Part shown: positions 9,875-20,020 of the stretch, piece by piece | Layout of the letters: the number at the start of each line of letters is the position of its first letter | How positions within the stretch are numbered: position 1 is the stretch's first letter | Source of the DNA: Novosphingobium sp. Chol11 | GTDB lineage: Bacteria; Pseudomonadota; Alphaproteobacteria; Sphingomonadales; Sphingomonadaceae | Assembly: GCF_945870625.1 (NCBI RefSeq) | Contig: NZ_CAMBTS010000005.1 | Location: forward strand, 1-64,000 | Reading direction: 5' to 3' | Length of the DNA stretch: 64,000 bases | Position numbers and translations under genes: made by a program | Notes under the pieces: model-generated | Database searches by the model: none | Told to the model about the DNA's origin: nothing | What the model saw: the letters and a program-made list of their open reading frames with translations, nothing else

Positions 9875-10492
9875 ATGGGGCTGAGCGCGGAGCAGATCGC
9901 ACAAGGGCTGGATCACATTGCCTCCCTCACGCCTGCGATGGGCGCGGCGCTGGAGCGTGTCGGCTATCCCGAACCGCGCATCCGCCCCACCGGCTACCGG
10001 ACTTTGCTGCGCACGATTGTCGGCCAGCAGGTGAGCGTTGCCGCCGCCGCTTCGGTCTGGGGCAAGCTTGAGGCCCTTCTTGGCGAGGATACGCCTGCAC
10101 CCGATCTGCTCGCCGCCGATTTCGACGCGCTGCGCGCCTGCGGCCTTTCGCGCCAGAAGCAAGGCTATGCGCGCTCGCTGTGCGATCTGGTGGTCTCGGG
10201 CGAACTCGATCTCACCGCGCTTCCCGCCGATGACGAGGAAGCGATTCTCCAGCTCACCCGGATCAAGGGGATCGGGCGCTGGTCGGCGGGAATCTACCTG
10301 CTGTTTGCCGAAGGCCGCGCCGATATCTGGCCGGCGGGCGATCTGGCAGTGCAAGCGGGCATGGCCAAGCTGCTGGGCTTGGAAGAGCGGCCGAGCGAGA
10401 AAGAGGCGCGCGCACTGGCGGAAAGCTGGCGCCCGCACCGGGGCGCAGCGGCGATCTTCACATGGCACTGCTACAACAATCCGGCGATGTAG
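9875..10492 (+). CDS. DNA-3-methyladenine glycosylase (AlkA-type HhH-GPD)
   Basis: TLLRTIVGQQVSVAAAASVWGKLEAL...LTRIKGIGRWSAGIYLLFAEGRADIWPAGDLAVQ; HhH-GPD motif. Confidence 0.92.
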   Translation: MGLSAEQIAQGLDHIASLTPAMGAALERVGYPEPRIRPTGYRTLLRTIVGQQVSVAAAASVWGKLEALLGEDTPAPDLLAADFDALRACGLSRQKQGYARSLCDLVVSGELDLTALPADDEEAILQLTRIKGIGRWSAGIYLLFAEGRADIWPAGDLAVQAGMAKLLGLEERPSEKEARALAESWRPHRGAAAIFTWHCYNNPAM

Positions 10493-10526
10493 CGCGCCCC
10501 GGCGTAGACCGGTGTGCGCCCCGCGC

Positions 10527-10820
10527 TTACCCCGCAAACCCATCAATCGCAGCCGCCAGCGCCACATCGCGCGCGCTCAGCCCGCCCGCATCGTGCGTCG
10601 TCAGCGTGATTTCGACTCGGTTGTAGACATTGAACCATTCGGGATGGTGATCGGCCTTTTCCGCCAGAATCGCCACCCGGGTCATGAAACCGAACGCCTC
10701 GGCAAAATCGCCAAACCGGAAGGTGCGCACGACGGCCGCGCCATCTTCGCGCAAAGCCCATTGGGGCATCGCCGCAAGGGCAGTGTCGATTTCGGCAGGG
10801 GTGAGGCGGGCAATCGCCAT
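10527..10820 (-). CDS. phhB: 4a-hydroxytetrahydrobiopterin dehydratase
   Basis: [21 protein letters not shown]...[46 protein letters not shown]/DCoH motif. Confidence 0.93.
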   Translation of the reverse strand: MAIARLTPAEIDTALAAMPQWALREDGAAVVRTFRFGDFAEAFGFMTRVAILAEKADHHPEWFNVYNRVEITLTTHDAGGLSARDVALAAAIDGFAG

Positions 10821-10869
10821 TTTTCGCTCTCCTTGGCAGCTTGTCCGCTTTCCCCTATCGCTCGCTGCG

Positions 10870-11445
10870 ATGCAACCCTGCCGTCTCGCTGCCTTTGATC
10901 TTGCCTGCCGCCGGGGCGACCGCGTTTTGCTGCGCGGCCTGTCGTTCGAGCTGGCGCCCGGCGAGGCGCTGCAATTGGGCGGGCCGAACGGGATCGGCAA
11001 ATCCAGCCTGATCCGCATGCTCGCCGGGCTGCTGCGGCCCTTTCATGGCCATGTCGAACATAGCGGCGGGCTGGCGCTATCCGATGAACGGGCCGCGCTC
11101 GATGCGCATCGGCCGCTTGGCGAAGCGCTGGACTTCTGGCGGCGGATCGATGGGGCTGGCCCGCCCACCGCCGATTTCGGGCTGGAGGATCTGCTCGATG
11201 TGCCAGTGCGGTTTCTTTCGACTGGGCAGCGCAAACGCGCCGCGCTGGCGCGGCTGGCGGGCAGCGGCGCGCAAGTGTGGTTGCTCGACGAGCCGCTGAA
11301 CGGGCTGGACACGCATTGGGGCGCGAGCGCTCAGGCGGCGATCGAGGCGCACCGCGCGGCCGGCGGGATCGCGGTCATCGCCTCGCACCAGCCGCTCGAT
11401 CTCAAACGGTTGCGGACCATCCATCTGCTTGATTACCAGCCATGA
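10870..11445 (+). CDS. ccmA: Heme exporter ATP-binding protein
   Basis: [52 protein letters not shown]...[13 protein letters not shown] ATPase, followed by ccmB. Confidence 0.88.
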   Translation: MQPCRLAAFDLACRRGDRVLLRGLSFELAPGEALQLGGPNGIGKSSLIRMLAGLLRPFHGHVEHSGGLALSDERAALDAHRPLGEALDFWRRIDGAGPPTADFGLEDLLDVPVRFLSTGQRKRAALARLAGSGAQVWLLDEPLNGLDTHWGASAQAAIEAHRAAGGIAVIASHQPLDLKRLRTIHLLDYQP

Positions 11446-12104
11446 GCGGGGCGATCTGGGCGATCTTCTGCCGTGATCTCGGCCTGCTGGTGCGCGGCTC
11501 GCTGGGCCGGGGCGGGGCGCTTCTCCCGCTGCTGTTTTTCGTGGTGGTCGCAATGCTTTATCCCTTCGCGGTGGGGCCGGATGCCAAGCTGCTCGCGCGC
11601 ACCGGGGCCGGGGTGATCTGGGTCGCGGCGCTGCTTGCGGCGATCCTGCCGCTCGACCGGCTGGTGGAGCCCGATGTCGAGGCGGGCATGTTCGATCAAT
11701 GGGCCTTGCGCGGCCTCAGCGAAGAAGTGCTGCTGCTGGTGCGCATTCTGGCGCACTGGCTCAGTTTCGGCCTGCCGCTGATGCTCGCCGCGCCGATTTC
11801 GGCGGGCCTGCTCTCGCTCACAGGCGAGCAATTGCGCGTGATCGAGATTGGACTGCTGCTGGGCACGCCTGGGCTCGCCGCCATCGGCGTGACCATTGCC
11901 GCGATCACCGCAGGGCTGCGCGCCGGCACCGCGCTGGGCGGGCTGCTCGCCATACCGCTGGCCGTGCCGCTGCTCATTTTCGGCGCAGGCTCGCTCCAGC
12001 CGCAGGGCGCGGGCGGATTATACCTCCTCGCCGCCGCTTCGATGGCGGCGCTGGCCATCGCCCCTTTTGCCGGAGCGGCCGCCATCCGAGCGGGGCGCGA
12101 ATAG
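11442..12104 (+). CDS. ccmB: Heme exporter membrane protein
   Basis: Multi-TM protein with LPLLFFVVVAMLYPFAVGPD and IWVAALLAAILPLDRLVEPDVEAGMFDQWALRGLSEEVLL; overlaps ccmA. Confidence 0.9.
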   Translation: MSGAIWAIFCRDLGLLVRGSLGRGGALLPLLFFVVVAMLYPFAVGPDAKLLARTGAGVIWVAALLAAILPLDRLVEPDVEAGMFDQWALRGLSEEVLLLVRILAHWLSFGLPLMLAAPISAGLLSLTGEQLRVIEIGLLLGTPGLAAIGVTIAAITAGLRAGTALGGLLAIPLAVPLLIFGAGSLQPQGAGGLYLLAAASMAALAIAPFAGAAAIRAGRE

Positions 12105-12182
12105 CATACTGGGAGCAGGGCTTGTGTGCGCCAAAGCGTAAATGCATTGCCGGAGAGACGCGCGCTGCCTATTTCGGATCGT

Positions 12183-13193
12183 ATGACAGCCATTCCGCCC
12201 GCGCCCGCCCTCGATACCCTCTCGCTCATCGGCAACACGCCGCTGGTCCTGCTCAAGGGGCCGAGCGAGGCCGCCGGCTGCGAAATCTATGGCAAGTGCG
12301 AATTTGCCAATCCCGGTGCTTCGGTTAAGGACCGCGCCGCCTTGTGGATCGTGCGCGATGCCGAGGAACGCGGCATCCTGCAGCCGGGGGGCACGATTGT
12401 CGAAGGCACGGCGGGAAATACCGGGATCGGCCTTGCGCTCGTGGCCAATGCGCTGGGCTACAAGACCGTGATCGTCATGCCCGAAACCCAGTCGCGCGAG
12501 AAGATGGACACCTTGCGCGCGCTTCGCGCCGAACTGGTGCTCGTGCCCGCCGCGCCGTTTTCCAATCCGGGCCATTTCGTCCACACCTCGCGCCGCATTG
12601 CCGAGGAAACACCGGGCGCGATCTGGGCCAACCAGTTTGATAACGTTGCCAATCGCCGCGCGCATGTCGAAGGCACCGCGCCCGAAATCTGGGCGCAGAT
12701 GGAAGGGCGCATCGATGGCTTCACGTGCGCGGCCGGCACGGGCGGGACCATTGCCGGGGTTGGCCTTGGCCTTAAAGGCGTCGATGAGAACGTGACCATC
12801 GCGCTGACCGACCCGCACGGTGCCGCGCTCTATAATTACTACGCCAATGGCGAGCTCAAGTCCGAAGGGTCGTCGGTCGCGGAAGGGATCGGGCAGGGGC
12901 GCATCACTGCCAATCTCGAAGGCGCGCCGATCGATACGCAATTTCGCATCTCCGACGAGGAAGGGCTCGTCTGGGTAACCCGGCTGCTCGCCGAAGAGGG
13001 GCTGTGTCTGGGCCTTTCCAGCGGGATCAATGTCGCGGGCGCGGTCGCGCTGGGCAGGCAGCTCAGCCAACAGCGGGGGCCGCGCGCGCGCGTCGTCACC
13101 ATCCTGTGCGACACCGGCTTTCGTTACCTTTCATCGCTTTACAATGCCGAATGGCTTGCCGCAAAGGGTTTGCCGGTCTTCCCTTGGCTCTAG
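12183..13193 (+). CDS. cysK: Cysteine synthase A
   Basis: LSLIGNTPLVLLKGPSEAAGCEIYGKCEFANPGASVKDRAALWIV...EGTAGNTGIGLALVANALGY; PLP fold II signature. Confidence 0.93.
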   Translation: MTAIPPAPALDTLSLIGNTPLVLLKGPSEAAGCEIYGKCEFANPGASVKDRAALWIVRDAEERGILQPGGTIVEGTAGNTGIGLALVANALGYKTVIVMPETQSREKMDTLRALRAELVLVPAAPFSNPGHFVHTSRRIAEETPGAIWANQFDNVANRRAHVEGTAPEIWAQMEGRIDGFTCAAGTGGTIAGVGLGLKGVDENVTIALTDPHGAALYNYYANGELKSEGSSVAEGIGQGRITANLEGAPIDTQFRISDEEGLVWVTRLLAEEGLCLGLSSGINVAGAVALGRQLSQQRGPRARVVTILCDTGFRYLSSLYNAEWLAAKGLPVFPWL

Positions 13194-13214
13194 TGATCGG
13201 CTAATATCCCTCCG

Positions 13215-13619
13215 ATGGCATTGTTTGGCACGATATTCGCCCGCAAGACGTCGGCAACGTCTTTGCCTCTGGCCAAGAATGGCCCGGCTGGCGGCTCGCC
13301 CACCGCATCATCGCTCGATGCCTCGCTGCGCAGCGCCGCCACCCAGCGTGAGTTGCGGGCGCAGGCGGTCCACCGGCTGCAGGTCGGCATGTTCGGGCTG
13401 GCGGGTATGTTGCTGCTGGTCAGCCTTGCCAATGTGATCATGGACCGGGCGCAGAGCGCCGATGCCGGTCTGCTCAGCCGGACCAACCCCGCCGCAATCA
13501 GCGCCAGCGCCTCCCCCGCCAGCGATCCGCTGGTGGACATGGGCGTCGCTCCTGAATTGCCGGTTAGCGGCGAACCAGCCAAGGCCCCGCCTGCCGCGCG
13601 CAAGCCTGCCAACCCATAG
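13215..13619 (+). CDS. Hypothetical single-pass membrane protein
   Basis: ORF with one TM segment (VGMFGLAGMLLLVSLANVIM), between cysK and the next ORF. Confidence 0.6.
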   Translation: MALFGTIFARKTSATSLPLAKNGPAGGSPTASSLDASLRSAATQRELRAQAVHRLQVGMFGLAGMLLLVSLANVIMDRAQSADAGLLSRTNPAAISASASPASDPLVDMGVAPELPVSGEPAKAPPAARKPANP

Positions 13620-13624
13620 CGCGC

Positions 13625-14365
13625 TTGCCCCTGATCCGCTCTTGGGGTCATCGCCGCTGGCGCATCATTGCCGTGGTCGCGGCTCTGGCGGCGGCGGCGC
13701 TGATCGCAGCGTCGCTTCCGCTTCGATCCGGCGCGCGAACGCCCCTGGGCGTTTTTACCAGCTTGCCGCTCATCTGGAACGAAACAACCGGGCCCGCCGA
13801 GATGATCGGCACGCATGCCGCGCCGCCATGGCCGCGCACTGCGCTCGAAACCCGCTTTCGCCTCGTCCCGCTCGATACCTTGCTCAAGCTTGATCGGCTT
13901 GGCGACCTGTTGATCGCGCAGCCGCGCCCGCTGGCGCCCCAAGAAAACGTCGCGCTGGATCGCTGGGTGCGCCGGGGCGGCCATCTGCTGCTGTTTGCCG
14001 ATCCGATGCTCACCGCGCCGAGCCGGTTCGCGATTGGCGATCCGCGCCGCCCGCAAGATATCGCGCTGCTCTCGCCGATCCTGAAGCATTGGGGGCTGTC
14101 GCTCAATTATGATGAGGCGCAGCCCCTAGGTTTGCGGGAAATTGCGGGAAGCACCCTGCCAATTAACCTTGCGGGGCATTGGACAAAGCGGCCGGGCGGA
14201 GAGGCGGACTGCCGAATCGAGCAGGCTGGGCTGGTCGCAAACTGCCGGATTGGCGCGGGCCGCGCGCTGATGGTGGCCGATGCGGCGCTGTTTGAAGCCG
14301 CGCCCGATCCGGCGGCGCAAGCCGGACTGCTGCACACACTGGCGACAAAAGCGTTCACGCGCTGA
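13625..14365 (+). CDS. Membrane-anchored protein, DUF4350/GldG-like
   Basis: N-terminal TM then periplasmic domain PLGVFTSLPLIWNE...LDRWVRRGGHLLLFADPML. Confidence 0.55.
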   Translation: MPLIRSWGHRRWRIIAVVAALAAAALIAASLPLRSGARTPLGVFTSLPLIWNETTGPAEMIGTHAAPPWPRTALETRFRLVPLDTLLKLDRLGDLLIAQPRPLAPQENVALDRWVRRGGHLLLFADPMLTAPSRFAIGDPRRPQDIALLSPILKHWGLSLNYDEAQPLGLREIAGSTLPINLAGHWTKRPGGEADCRIEQAGLVANCRIGAGRALMVADAALFEAAPDPAAQAGLLHTLATKAFTR

Positions 14366-14546
14366 CGCGAATTGCGCGAAGATCGCGTTTTGCACGGGAA
14401 AGAGTGGCAATGCGCCGGAGCGCGGTGGTGCTGACCTGCATGACATTGAATCAAAGATATTTTTCCGCTGATCCGCGCTTCGTGGCAGCAGAGATAAGCT
14501 CTGAAAATCTTCAATTGTCCGCAATTATGCGCTGATTGGGGATCAA

Positions 14547-14584
14547 TTCCCATACTTTCCCCCTTTTCACCCGCGCTTTCCCGC
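14547..14584 (-). promoter_or_regulatory. Candidate MraZ box (GGGAA-type direct repeats, ~10-bp period)
   Basis: Minus strand GCGGGAAAGCGCGGGTGAAAAGGGGGAAAGTATGGGAA: GGG blocks (plus-strand CCC) beginning at 14549, 14559, 14570 and 14580. Confidence 0.4.
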
Positions 14585-14699
14585 GTTAACACCAAAATCA
14601 TCGAGACGAACTTCATGTCGCATCCACAGGGGATGAGTCGGCGAGCGCGATGCGCGCGCCGGGATGGAAGGCTTTTGTCCGTTCACTTGGGGTGCTGGG

Positions 14700-15200
14700 G
14701 TGACGGGAACGCCGTCAAATTATCGGGGTCAGGGGTTCTCGCCGCGCGGCGACAAGAACCGCTTTGTCCTGCCCACTGCGTTCCGCTCCGCCATCCGCGA
14801 AGCTTCGGGCGGCCAGCCGATCCTGTGCCTTGATAAGCATCACAATTTCAATTGCCTCGTCGGCTTCGGGCTGTCGCGCGTCGATACATTTGCCGATGTG
14901 CTCGATCGCGAAGAGGTCAATGCGATCAAGCAAGGCACACCTTTCGACCGCGATACGCGCAGCGGCCAGCTCTATGCTTATTACGACGTCGGGTTCGACG
15001 ATTCGGGCCGCTTCATCTTGGGCGATTCCATCGCCGAGCAGGCGAAAATCACCGATGCGCTCTATTTCAACGGCGGCGGCGAGCTGATCACGATCTGGGC
15101 GCCCGAAGAGCTGTTCAAAATGGACGCCGGGTGGGACAGCGCCAAGGCCAAGTGCCGCGCGTTGATGAGTGAGGCGGCTGCCAAGGCGAAGCGCAAATGA
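14700..15200 (+). CDS. mraZ: Transcriptional regulator MraZ
   Basis: [30 protein letters not shown]...[30 protein letters not shown]; first gene of dcw. Likely GTG start (14700), or ATG 14664. Confidence 0.92.
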   Translation: MTGTPSNYRGQGFSPRGDKNRFVLPTAFRSAIREASGGQPILCLDKHHNFNCLVGFGLSRVDTFADVLDREEVNAIKQGTPFDRDTRSGQLYAYYDVGFDDSGRFILGDSIAEQAKITDALYFNGGGELITIWAPEELFKMDAGWDSAKAKCRALMSEAAAKAKRK

Positions 15201-16168
15201 GCGCGCCGCACATCCCCGTGCTCCTCGAAGAGGTGATCAGCGCGCTGAACCCGCAGCCCGGCGATATCGTGGTCGATGCCACGTTCGGCGCGGGCGGCTA
15301 TACCCGCCGCCTGCTCGATGCCGGGGCCACGGTCCATGCCTTTGACCGCGATCCCGACGCGATTGCCGCCGGACGAGGCTGGGCCGAGGCGGCCTGCGAG
15401 CCTGCTCGGCTGGTGCTTCACGCGCGCCGCTTTTCCGAGATTGTCGCCTCGCTGGCCGAAGCTGGCCTTGCCCGGGTGCAGGGCGTGGTGTTCGATATCG
15501 GGGTGAGCTCGATGCAGCTCGATCAGGCGGCGCGCGGCTTTGCTTTTTCCAGCGACGGTCCGCTCGATATGCGCATGTCGCAAGACGGTCCAAGCGCCGC
15601 CGATTTCCTAAACGAAGCCGCCGAAGAAACGATCGCCGATGTGCTCTATACTTTCGGCGATGAGCGCCAGTCGCGCCGTCTGGCCCGCGCCATCGTGGCC
15701 GCGCGCCCGCTGTCGAGCACTGGCGAGTTTGCCCATGTGGTGCGCAAAGCGCTGGGATATCGCGCCAATGCCAAAGGGGCAGGCGCGCAAAAAGACCCTG
15801 CAACCCGCAGTTTTCAGGCCGTTCGCATCCATGTCAATGGCGAGCTTGACGAGCTTGCGGCTGGGCTGGCCGCCGCCGAACACGTGCTGGAGCCGAGCGG
15901 AAAGCTCGCCGTGGTCAGCTTCCACAGCCTGGAAGACCGGATCGTGAAGCAGTTCCTGCGTGAAGCCTCGGGCGCTGTGCCCGCAGGATCACGGCATTTG
16001 CCGGTGCGTGCGGCGGCCGGTGCGCCGGTGTTTGAAAAGCCTTCTGCTGCGATCCGGCCCAGTGCCGAGGAAGAAGCGCGCAATCCGCGCGCCCGGTCGG
16101 CCACGCTGCGCTGGGCGATGCGTACGAGCACCGCTGCGCGCGCTGAGAGCGGAGCGGCGGGCGCATGA
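15197..16168 (+). CDS. rsmH: 16S rRNA m4C1402 methyltransferase
   Basis: [40 protein letters not shown]...[17 protein letters not shown]. Confidence 0.97.
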   Translation: MSAPHIPVLLEEVISALNPQPGDIVVDATFGAGGYTRRLLDAGATVHAFDRDPDAIAAGRGWAEAACEPARLVLHARRFSEIVASLAEAGLARVQGVVFDIGVSSMQLDQAARGFAFSSDGPLDMRMSQDGPSAADFLNEAAEETIADVLYTFGDERQSRRLARAIVAARPLSSTGEFAHVVRKALGYRANAKGAGAQKDPATRSFQAVRIHVNGELDELAAGLAAAEHVLEPSGKLAVVSFHSLEDRIVKQFLREASGAVPAGSRHLPVRAAAGAPVFEKPSAAIRPSAEEEARNPRARSATLRWAMRTSTAARAESGAAGA

Positions 16169-16836
16169 TTACCAAGGCGCAAAGCTTTCGCTCGATTGGC
16201 TGGATGGCATTGCTGGCGGTGTGCATCGCATTGGTGATGGTGCTGGCGTTTCGGGTGAACGCACTGCGCAGCCAGGTGAAACGGACCGAAGACAAGATCA
16301 TCGCGCTGCGGCTTGAGCAAAGCTACCTCCAACTCGAATTTCAAACCCGCGCCAGCCAGCAGCAACTCAGAGACTGGAATACGCTCGAATTTGGATATGC
16401 CGCGCCCACGGCAGGGCAATATCTGGAAAACGAGCGGCAGCTGGCGCAATTTGCCCGGCCCGATGCGCCGGGCGCGCCGGTGCCGATCCGGGTTGCCAGC
16501 CTCGATGATACCGTGGCCGCAAACGCGGCATTTCCGGCGTTGGTCTCCCCGCTGACGGGCAAACCGGCGGCCGCTGAAGCGCCTGCGGGAGAAGTCGGCG
16601 AGGGCGAGGCGGCACCTCGCGATCACGGTGCTGCAAAAGCAGCGCTGGGCGCGCGATTGGCGAGGGTTTCTGCGTTGCCGGGGGCGGACGATGCGGCGGA
16701 ACCGGCCGCCCGCCCGGCGAAGGACAAGCCTGCGCGCGCGCTGGCTGCGGCGGCAAAGCCCAAAGTGCTGGCTGACGCTAAATCGGCTGGCATGAAGCCC
16801 GCGCGCATGGCGACCGAAACGCGGAGCTACAAATGA
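16165..16836 (+). CDS. ftsL: Cell division protein FtsL with long C-terminal extension
   Basis: Position between rsmH and ftsI; N-terminal TM then coiled-coil ([42 protein letters not shown]) and Ala/Lys-rich tail. Confidence 0.82.
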   Translation: MITKAQSFRSIGWMALLAVCIALVMVLAFRVNALRSQVKRTEDKIIALRLEQSYLQLEFQTRASQQQLRDWNTLEFGYAAPTAGQYLENERQLAQFARPDAPGAPVPIRVASLDDTVAANAAFPALVSPLTGKPAAAEAPAGEVGEGEAAPRDHGAAKAALGARLARVSALPGADDAAEPAARPAKDKPARALAAAAKPKVLADAKSAGMKPARMATETRSYK

Positions 16837-18572
16837 ACGGGATGACCGCCTCTGCTGCCTTGGCCTCGGGCCGGGTCAGGCTCGCCAATGTGCGGCAGAT
16901 CTCGCTGGTCACGGCCAAGATGCGCGTGCTGTGGGTGCTCGGCGGGTTTGTGTTCATGACCTTTGTCGCGATCATTCGCATCGGCCAGCTGGGCATTTCC
17001 GAAGTTGCGCCCGAACGCACCTCGATGGCGCAGGCGCTGCTCCCTTCGCGCGGCGAGATCGCTGATCGCAACGGTCTGGCGCTGGCCCGCGCGTTTGCGT
17101 CCTATTCGCTGTGGTACAATCCCAAAGCGCTCGGCGCGGAGGGTTCGCCTCTGGTCAAAACGCCCGAGGAAATCGCGCGCGCTTTGCTCGAGATCTTTCC
17201 GGACGCCAATTTTGCCGATCTGGTCAAGCGGCTGAAAGCCAAGAACGGCAGCTATCTGCATCGCCGCGTCCTACCCGAAGAAGCCAACCGGGTCTTTGCC
17301 CTGGGCGAGCCTGCGCTGGAGTTTCCGCGCGAGGAGCAGCGTTTCTATCCGCAAGGCTCGCTTGCCGCCCATGTGCTCGGCTATGTCGATCAAGAAGGCA
17401 AAGGCAAAGTTGGCATGGAAAGCGTTCTGGAGCAGCGGCTGCTCGATCCGGCGCGGCGCGGCGCGCCTACGCCGCTGGCGATAGACGCGCGCGTGCAGGG
17501 CGCGCTCGAAGACGAGCTGATGCATGGTATGCTGGAAACCAGCGCGAAGGCGGCGGCCGGGCTCATCCTTGATGTCGATACCGGCGAAGTGATCGCGCTC
17601 GCCTCGCTTCCTGCGTTCAACCCCAATCGTTCCGATCTGGCGTTTAACGAACTGGTCTCCAATCGCGTTTCCACCCGGGTGTTTGAGCTTGGCTCGACCT
17701 TCAAGCCGATCACGATTGCTGCCGCCATCGACGCCGGGGTGATCACCGATCTTGCGGTGCGCTATCCGACGGCCCCGTTCAAGATCGGCGGGTTCACCAT
17801 TCACGACAGCCATGATTTCGGCGCCTTTCTCAATGTGCCCGAGGCGCTGATCCATTCATCGAACGTCGTAACCGCCCAAGTGGCGGACAAATTGGGCGCA
17901 GGGGCGCTGCGGCGCACCATGATGCAGCTCGGAATGAATGAACGCCCGACGATCGAACTGCCGGCGCGGGGCTTTCCGCTCTGGCCGCGCGGTGTCAATG
18001 CTGCGGGCGATTGGTCGCAGATCACCACGATGACGGTCAGCTATGGCCATGGCATCGCCGTCACCCCGCTGCATCTCGCGGCGGCTTATGCCGCGCTGGT
18101 CAATGGGGGCATCTGGCGTCCGGCCACGCTTTACAAGCTGGATCCGGCGCATGTGCCCGCTGGCCGCCGGGTCTTTAAAGCCTCAACCAGCGCGCGGATG
18201 CGCCAGCTTTTGCGCATGATCGTGGCTGGCGGCACAGGCCGGCGGGCCAATGCGGCCGGTTTCCGGGTGGGCGGAAAGACAGGTTCTGCGGAAAAGTCCG
18301 GCGGGGGCGGCTATCGCAAGACCTCGTTGATCGCGACATTTGCCGCAGCCTTCCCAATGGATAAGCCGCGCTATGTCGTGATCGCGATGCTCGATGAGCC
18401 GCAGGCCACGCAGACCACTTCAGGCCAGCGCACGGCGGCCTATAATGTGGCGCCGATTGTCAAGCGGGTGGTGCCGCGCATCGGGCCGATGCTGGGGGTG
18501 GTTCCTGATAGCACGCGCGATGTCGATATCTCGGATATAAGCCCGCTCGTCAGAAGCGGAGAGGGCGAATGA
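16833..18572 (+). CDS. ftsI: Peptidoglycan transpeptidase (penicillin-binding protein 3)
   Basis: GSTFKPITIAAAIDAG (SxxK-type), SSNV, KTGSAEK motifs; dcw context. Confidence 0.95.
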   Translation: MNGMTASAALASGRVRLANVRQISLVTAKMRVLWVLGGFVFMTFVAIIRIGQLGISEVAPERTSMAQALLPSRGEIADRNGLALARAFASYSLWYNPKALGAEGSPLVKTPEEIARALLEIFPDANFADLVKRLKAKNGSYLHRRVLPEEANRVFALGEPALEFPREEQRFYPQGSLAAHVLGYVDQEGKGKVGMESVLEQRLLDPARRGAPTPLAIDARVQGALEDELMHGMLETSAKAAAGLILDVDTGEVIALASLPAFNPNRSDLAFNELVSNRVSTRVFELGSTFKPITIAAAIDAGVITDLAVRYPTAPFKIGGFTIHDSHDFGAFLNVPEALIHSSNVVTAQVADKLGAGALRRTMMQLGMNERPTIELPARGFPLWPRGVNAAGDWSQITTMTVSYGHGIAVTPLHLAAAYAALVNGGIWRPATLYKLDPAHVPAGRRVFKASTSARMRQLLRMIVAGGTGRRANAAGFRVGGKTGSAEKSGGGGYRKTSLIATFAAAFPMDKPRYVVIAMLDEPQATQTTSGQRTAAYNVAPIVKRVVPRIGPMLGVVPDSTRDVDISDISPLVRSGEGE

Positions 18573-20020
18573 GGCTGGATGCGTTGGTGCAGGCGGCGGG
18601 CTTGGTCTGCGAAGGCCTCGGCGACGCGAATGTGACCGGGTTTGCAATCGACCACCGCAAAGTGGCCCCCGGCACCGTGTTTGGCGCGTTTGTGGGCGCC
18701 AGCTTCAACGGCGAGGACTTTATCGACGCGGCGATCGCGGCAGGAGCAGTGGCCATCGTCGCCCGCGCAGAGGCGCGTGTGGTCGGCGCGGTGCACTTGG
18801 CCGATCCGCTGCCGCGCCGGGCCTTTGCGCGGCTGGCAGCCGGTTTCTTCGCCCCCGTGCCCGCCACGATTGCCGCAGTCACGGGCACCAATGGCAAGAC
18901 GTCGGTTGCCGAAATGACCAGACAGCTTTGGCGGATGGCAGGGCATTCGGCCGCCTCGATCGGCACGCTGGGCGTAACTACCGCCGATGAAAGCGTGTCG
19001 ACCGGGCTCACCACGCCCGACATCGTCACGTTTCTATCGAACATGACCGGTCTTGCGCGCGAGGGCGTTACCCACGTCGCCTACGAGGCATCGAGCCACG
19101 GTCTCGACCAGTATCGCAACGAAGGGCTGCGCGTGAGCGCGGGCGCATTCACCAATCTCAGCCGCGATCATCTCGATTATCATGGCACGATGGAGCATTA
19201 TTTCAGCGCCAAGATGCGTCTTTTTGATGAAGTTGTCGCGGCAGATGGCGTCGCTGTGATCTGGGCCGACGACGAATGGTCAGCCCGCGCCGCCGAACAT
19301 GCGGCGCGCCGGGGCCTCCGCGTGCTCGGCGTGGGTGCGCAAGGCAAGGATTTGCGCCTGATCAGCCGCACCCCGACCCAGCTAGGGCAAGTGCTCGAAC
19401 TGGTTCATGAAAACATCATTACCAAGCTTACCTTGCCGCTAATCGGCTCCTATCAGGCTGCTAATGCACTTGTTGCGGCCGCGCTGGTGTTGGCGACGGG
19501 CGGCGAAGCGGCGCGCACGTTCGACAGCCTCTCGCGCCTTCAGCCGGTTCGCGGCCGGCTTGAGCGCGCGGCCATCAACCGTGCCGGAGCGCCGGTTTAC
19601 GTCGATTATGCCCATACCGCCGATGCTCTGGTGGCGGCGATTACGGCGCTGCGCCCGCATGTCAGCGCGCGTTTGATAACGGTTTTCGGCGCTGGCGGCG
19701 ACCGCGATGAAGGCAAGCGCCCGGACATGGGCCGCGCGGCCTGCGCCGGATCGGACGTGGTGATCGTCACCGACGACAACCCCCGCGGCGAGGATCCCGC
19801 CATGATCCGCGCGGCGGTTTTGGCCGGATGCAACGAAAAAGCCCGCGAAATCGCCGAGCGCCGCGCCGCCATTGCCGCCGCGATTGCCATGGCGGACGCA
19901 GGCGATATCGTGCTGGTGGCAGGGAAAGGCCATGAGCAAGGCCAGATTATCGGACGCGGCGCAGATGTTCGCGTCCTGCCGTTCGATGATGTTCAGGTTG
20001 CCCGGGAGTGCTCTGTATGA
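18569..20020 (+). CDS. murE: UDP-MurNAc-tripeptide synthetase
   Basis: AAVTGTNGKTSVAEMTRQLW...VAYEASSHGLDQYRNEGL...VTDDNPRGEDP; Mur ligase motifs. Confidence 0.96.
   Translation: MRLDALVQAAGLVCEGLGDANVTGFAIDHRKVAPGTVFGAFVGASFNGEDFIDAAIAAGAVAIVARAEARVVGAVHLADPLPRRAFARLAAGFFAPVPATIAAVTGTNGKTSVAEMTRQLWRMAGHSAASIGTLGVTTADESVSTGLTTPDIVTFLSNMTGLAREGVTHVAYEASSHGLDQYRNEGLRVSAGAFTNLSRDHLDYHGTMEHYFSAKMRLFDEVVAADGVAVIWADDEWSARAAEHAARRGLRVLGVGAQGKDLRLISRTPTQLGQVLELVHENIITKLTLPLIGSYQAANALVAAALVLATGGEAARTFDSLSRLQPVRGRLERAAINRAGAPVYVDYAHTADALVAAITALRPHVSARLITVFGAGGDRDEGKRPDMGRAACAGSDVVIVTDDNPRGEDPAMIRAAVLAGCNEKAREIAERRAAIAAAIAMADAGDIVLVAGKGHEQGQIIGRGADVRVLPFDDVQVARECSV

Noticed and set aside
14689-14710. 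Forward-strand GGGG repeats (TTGGGGTGCTGGGGTGACGGG) as MraZ box
   Set aside because: Spacing is 8 bp rather than 10 and it overlaps the likely mraZ start; the minus-strand repeats at 14547-14584 fit better.
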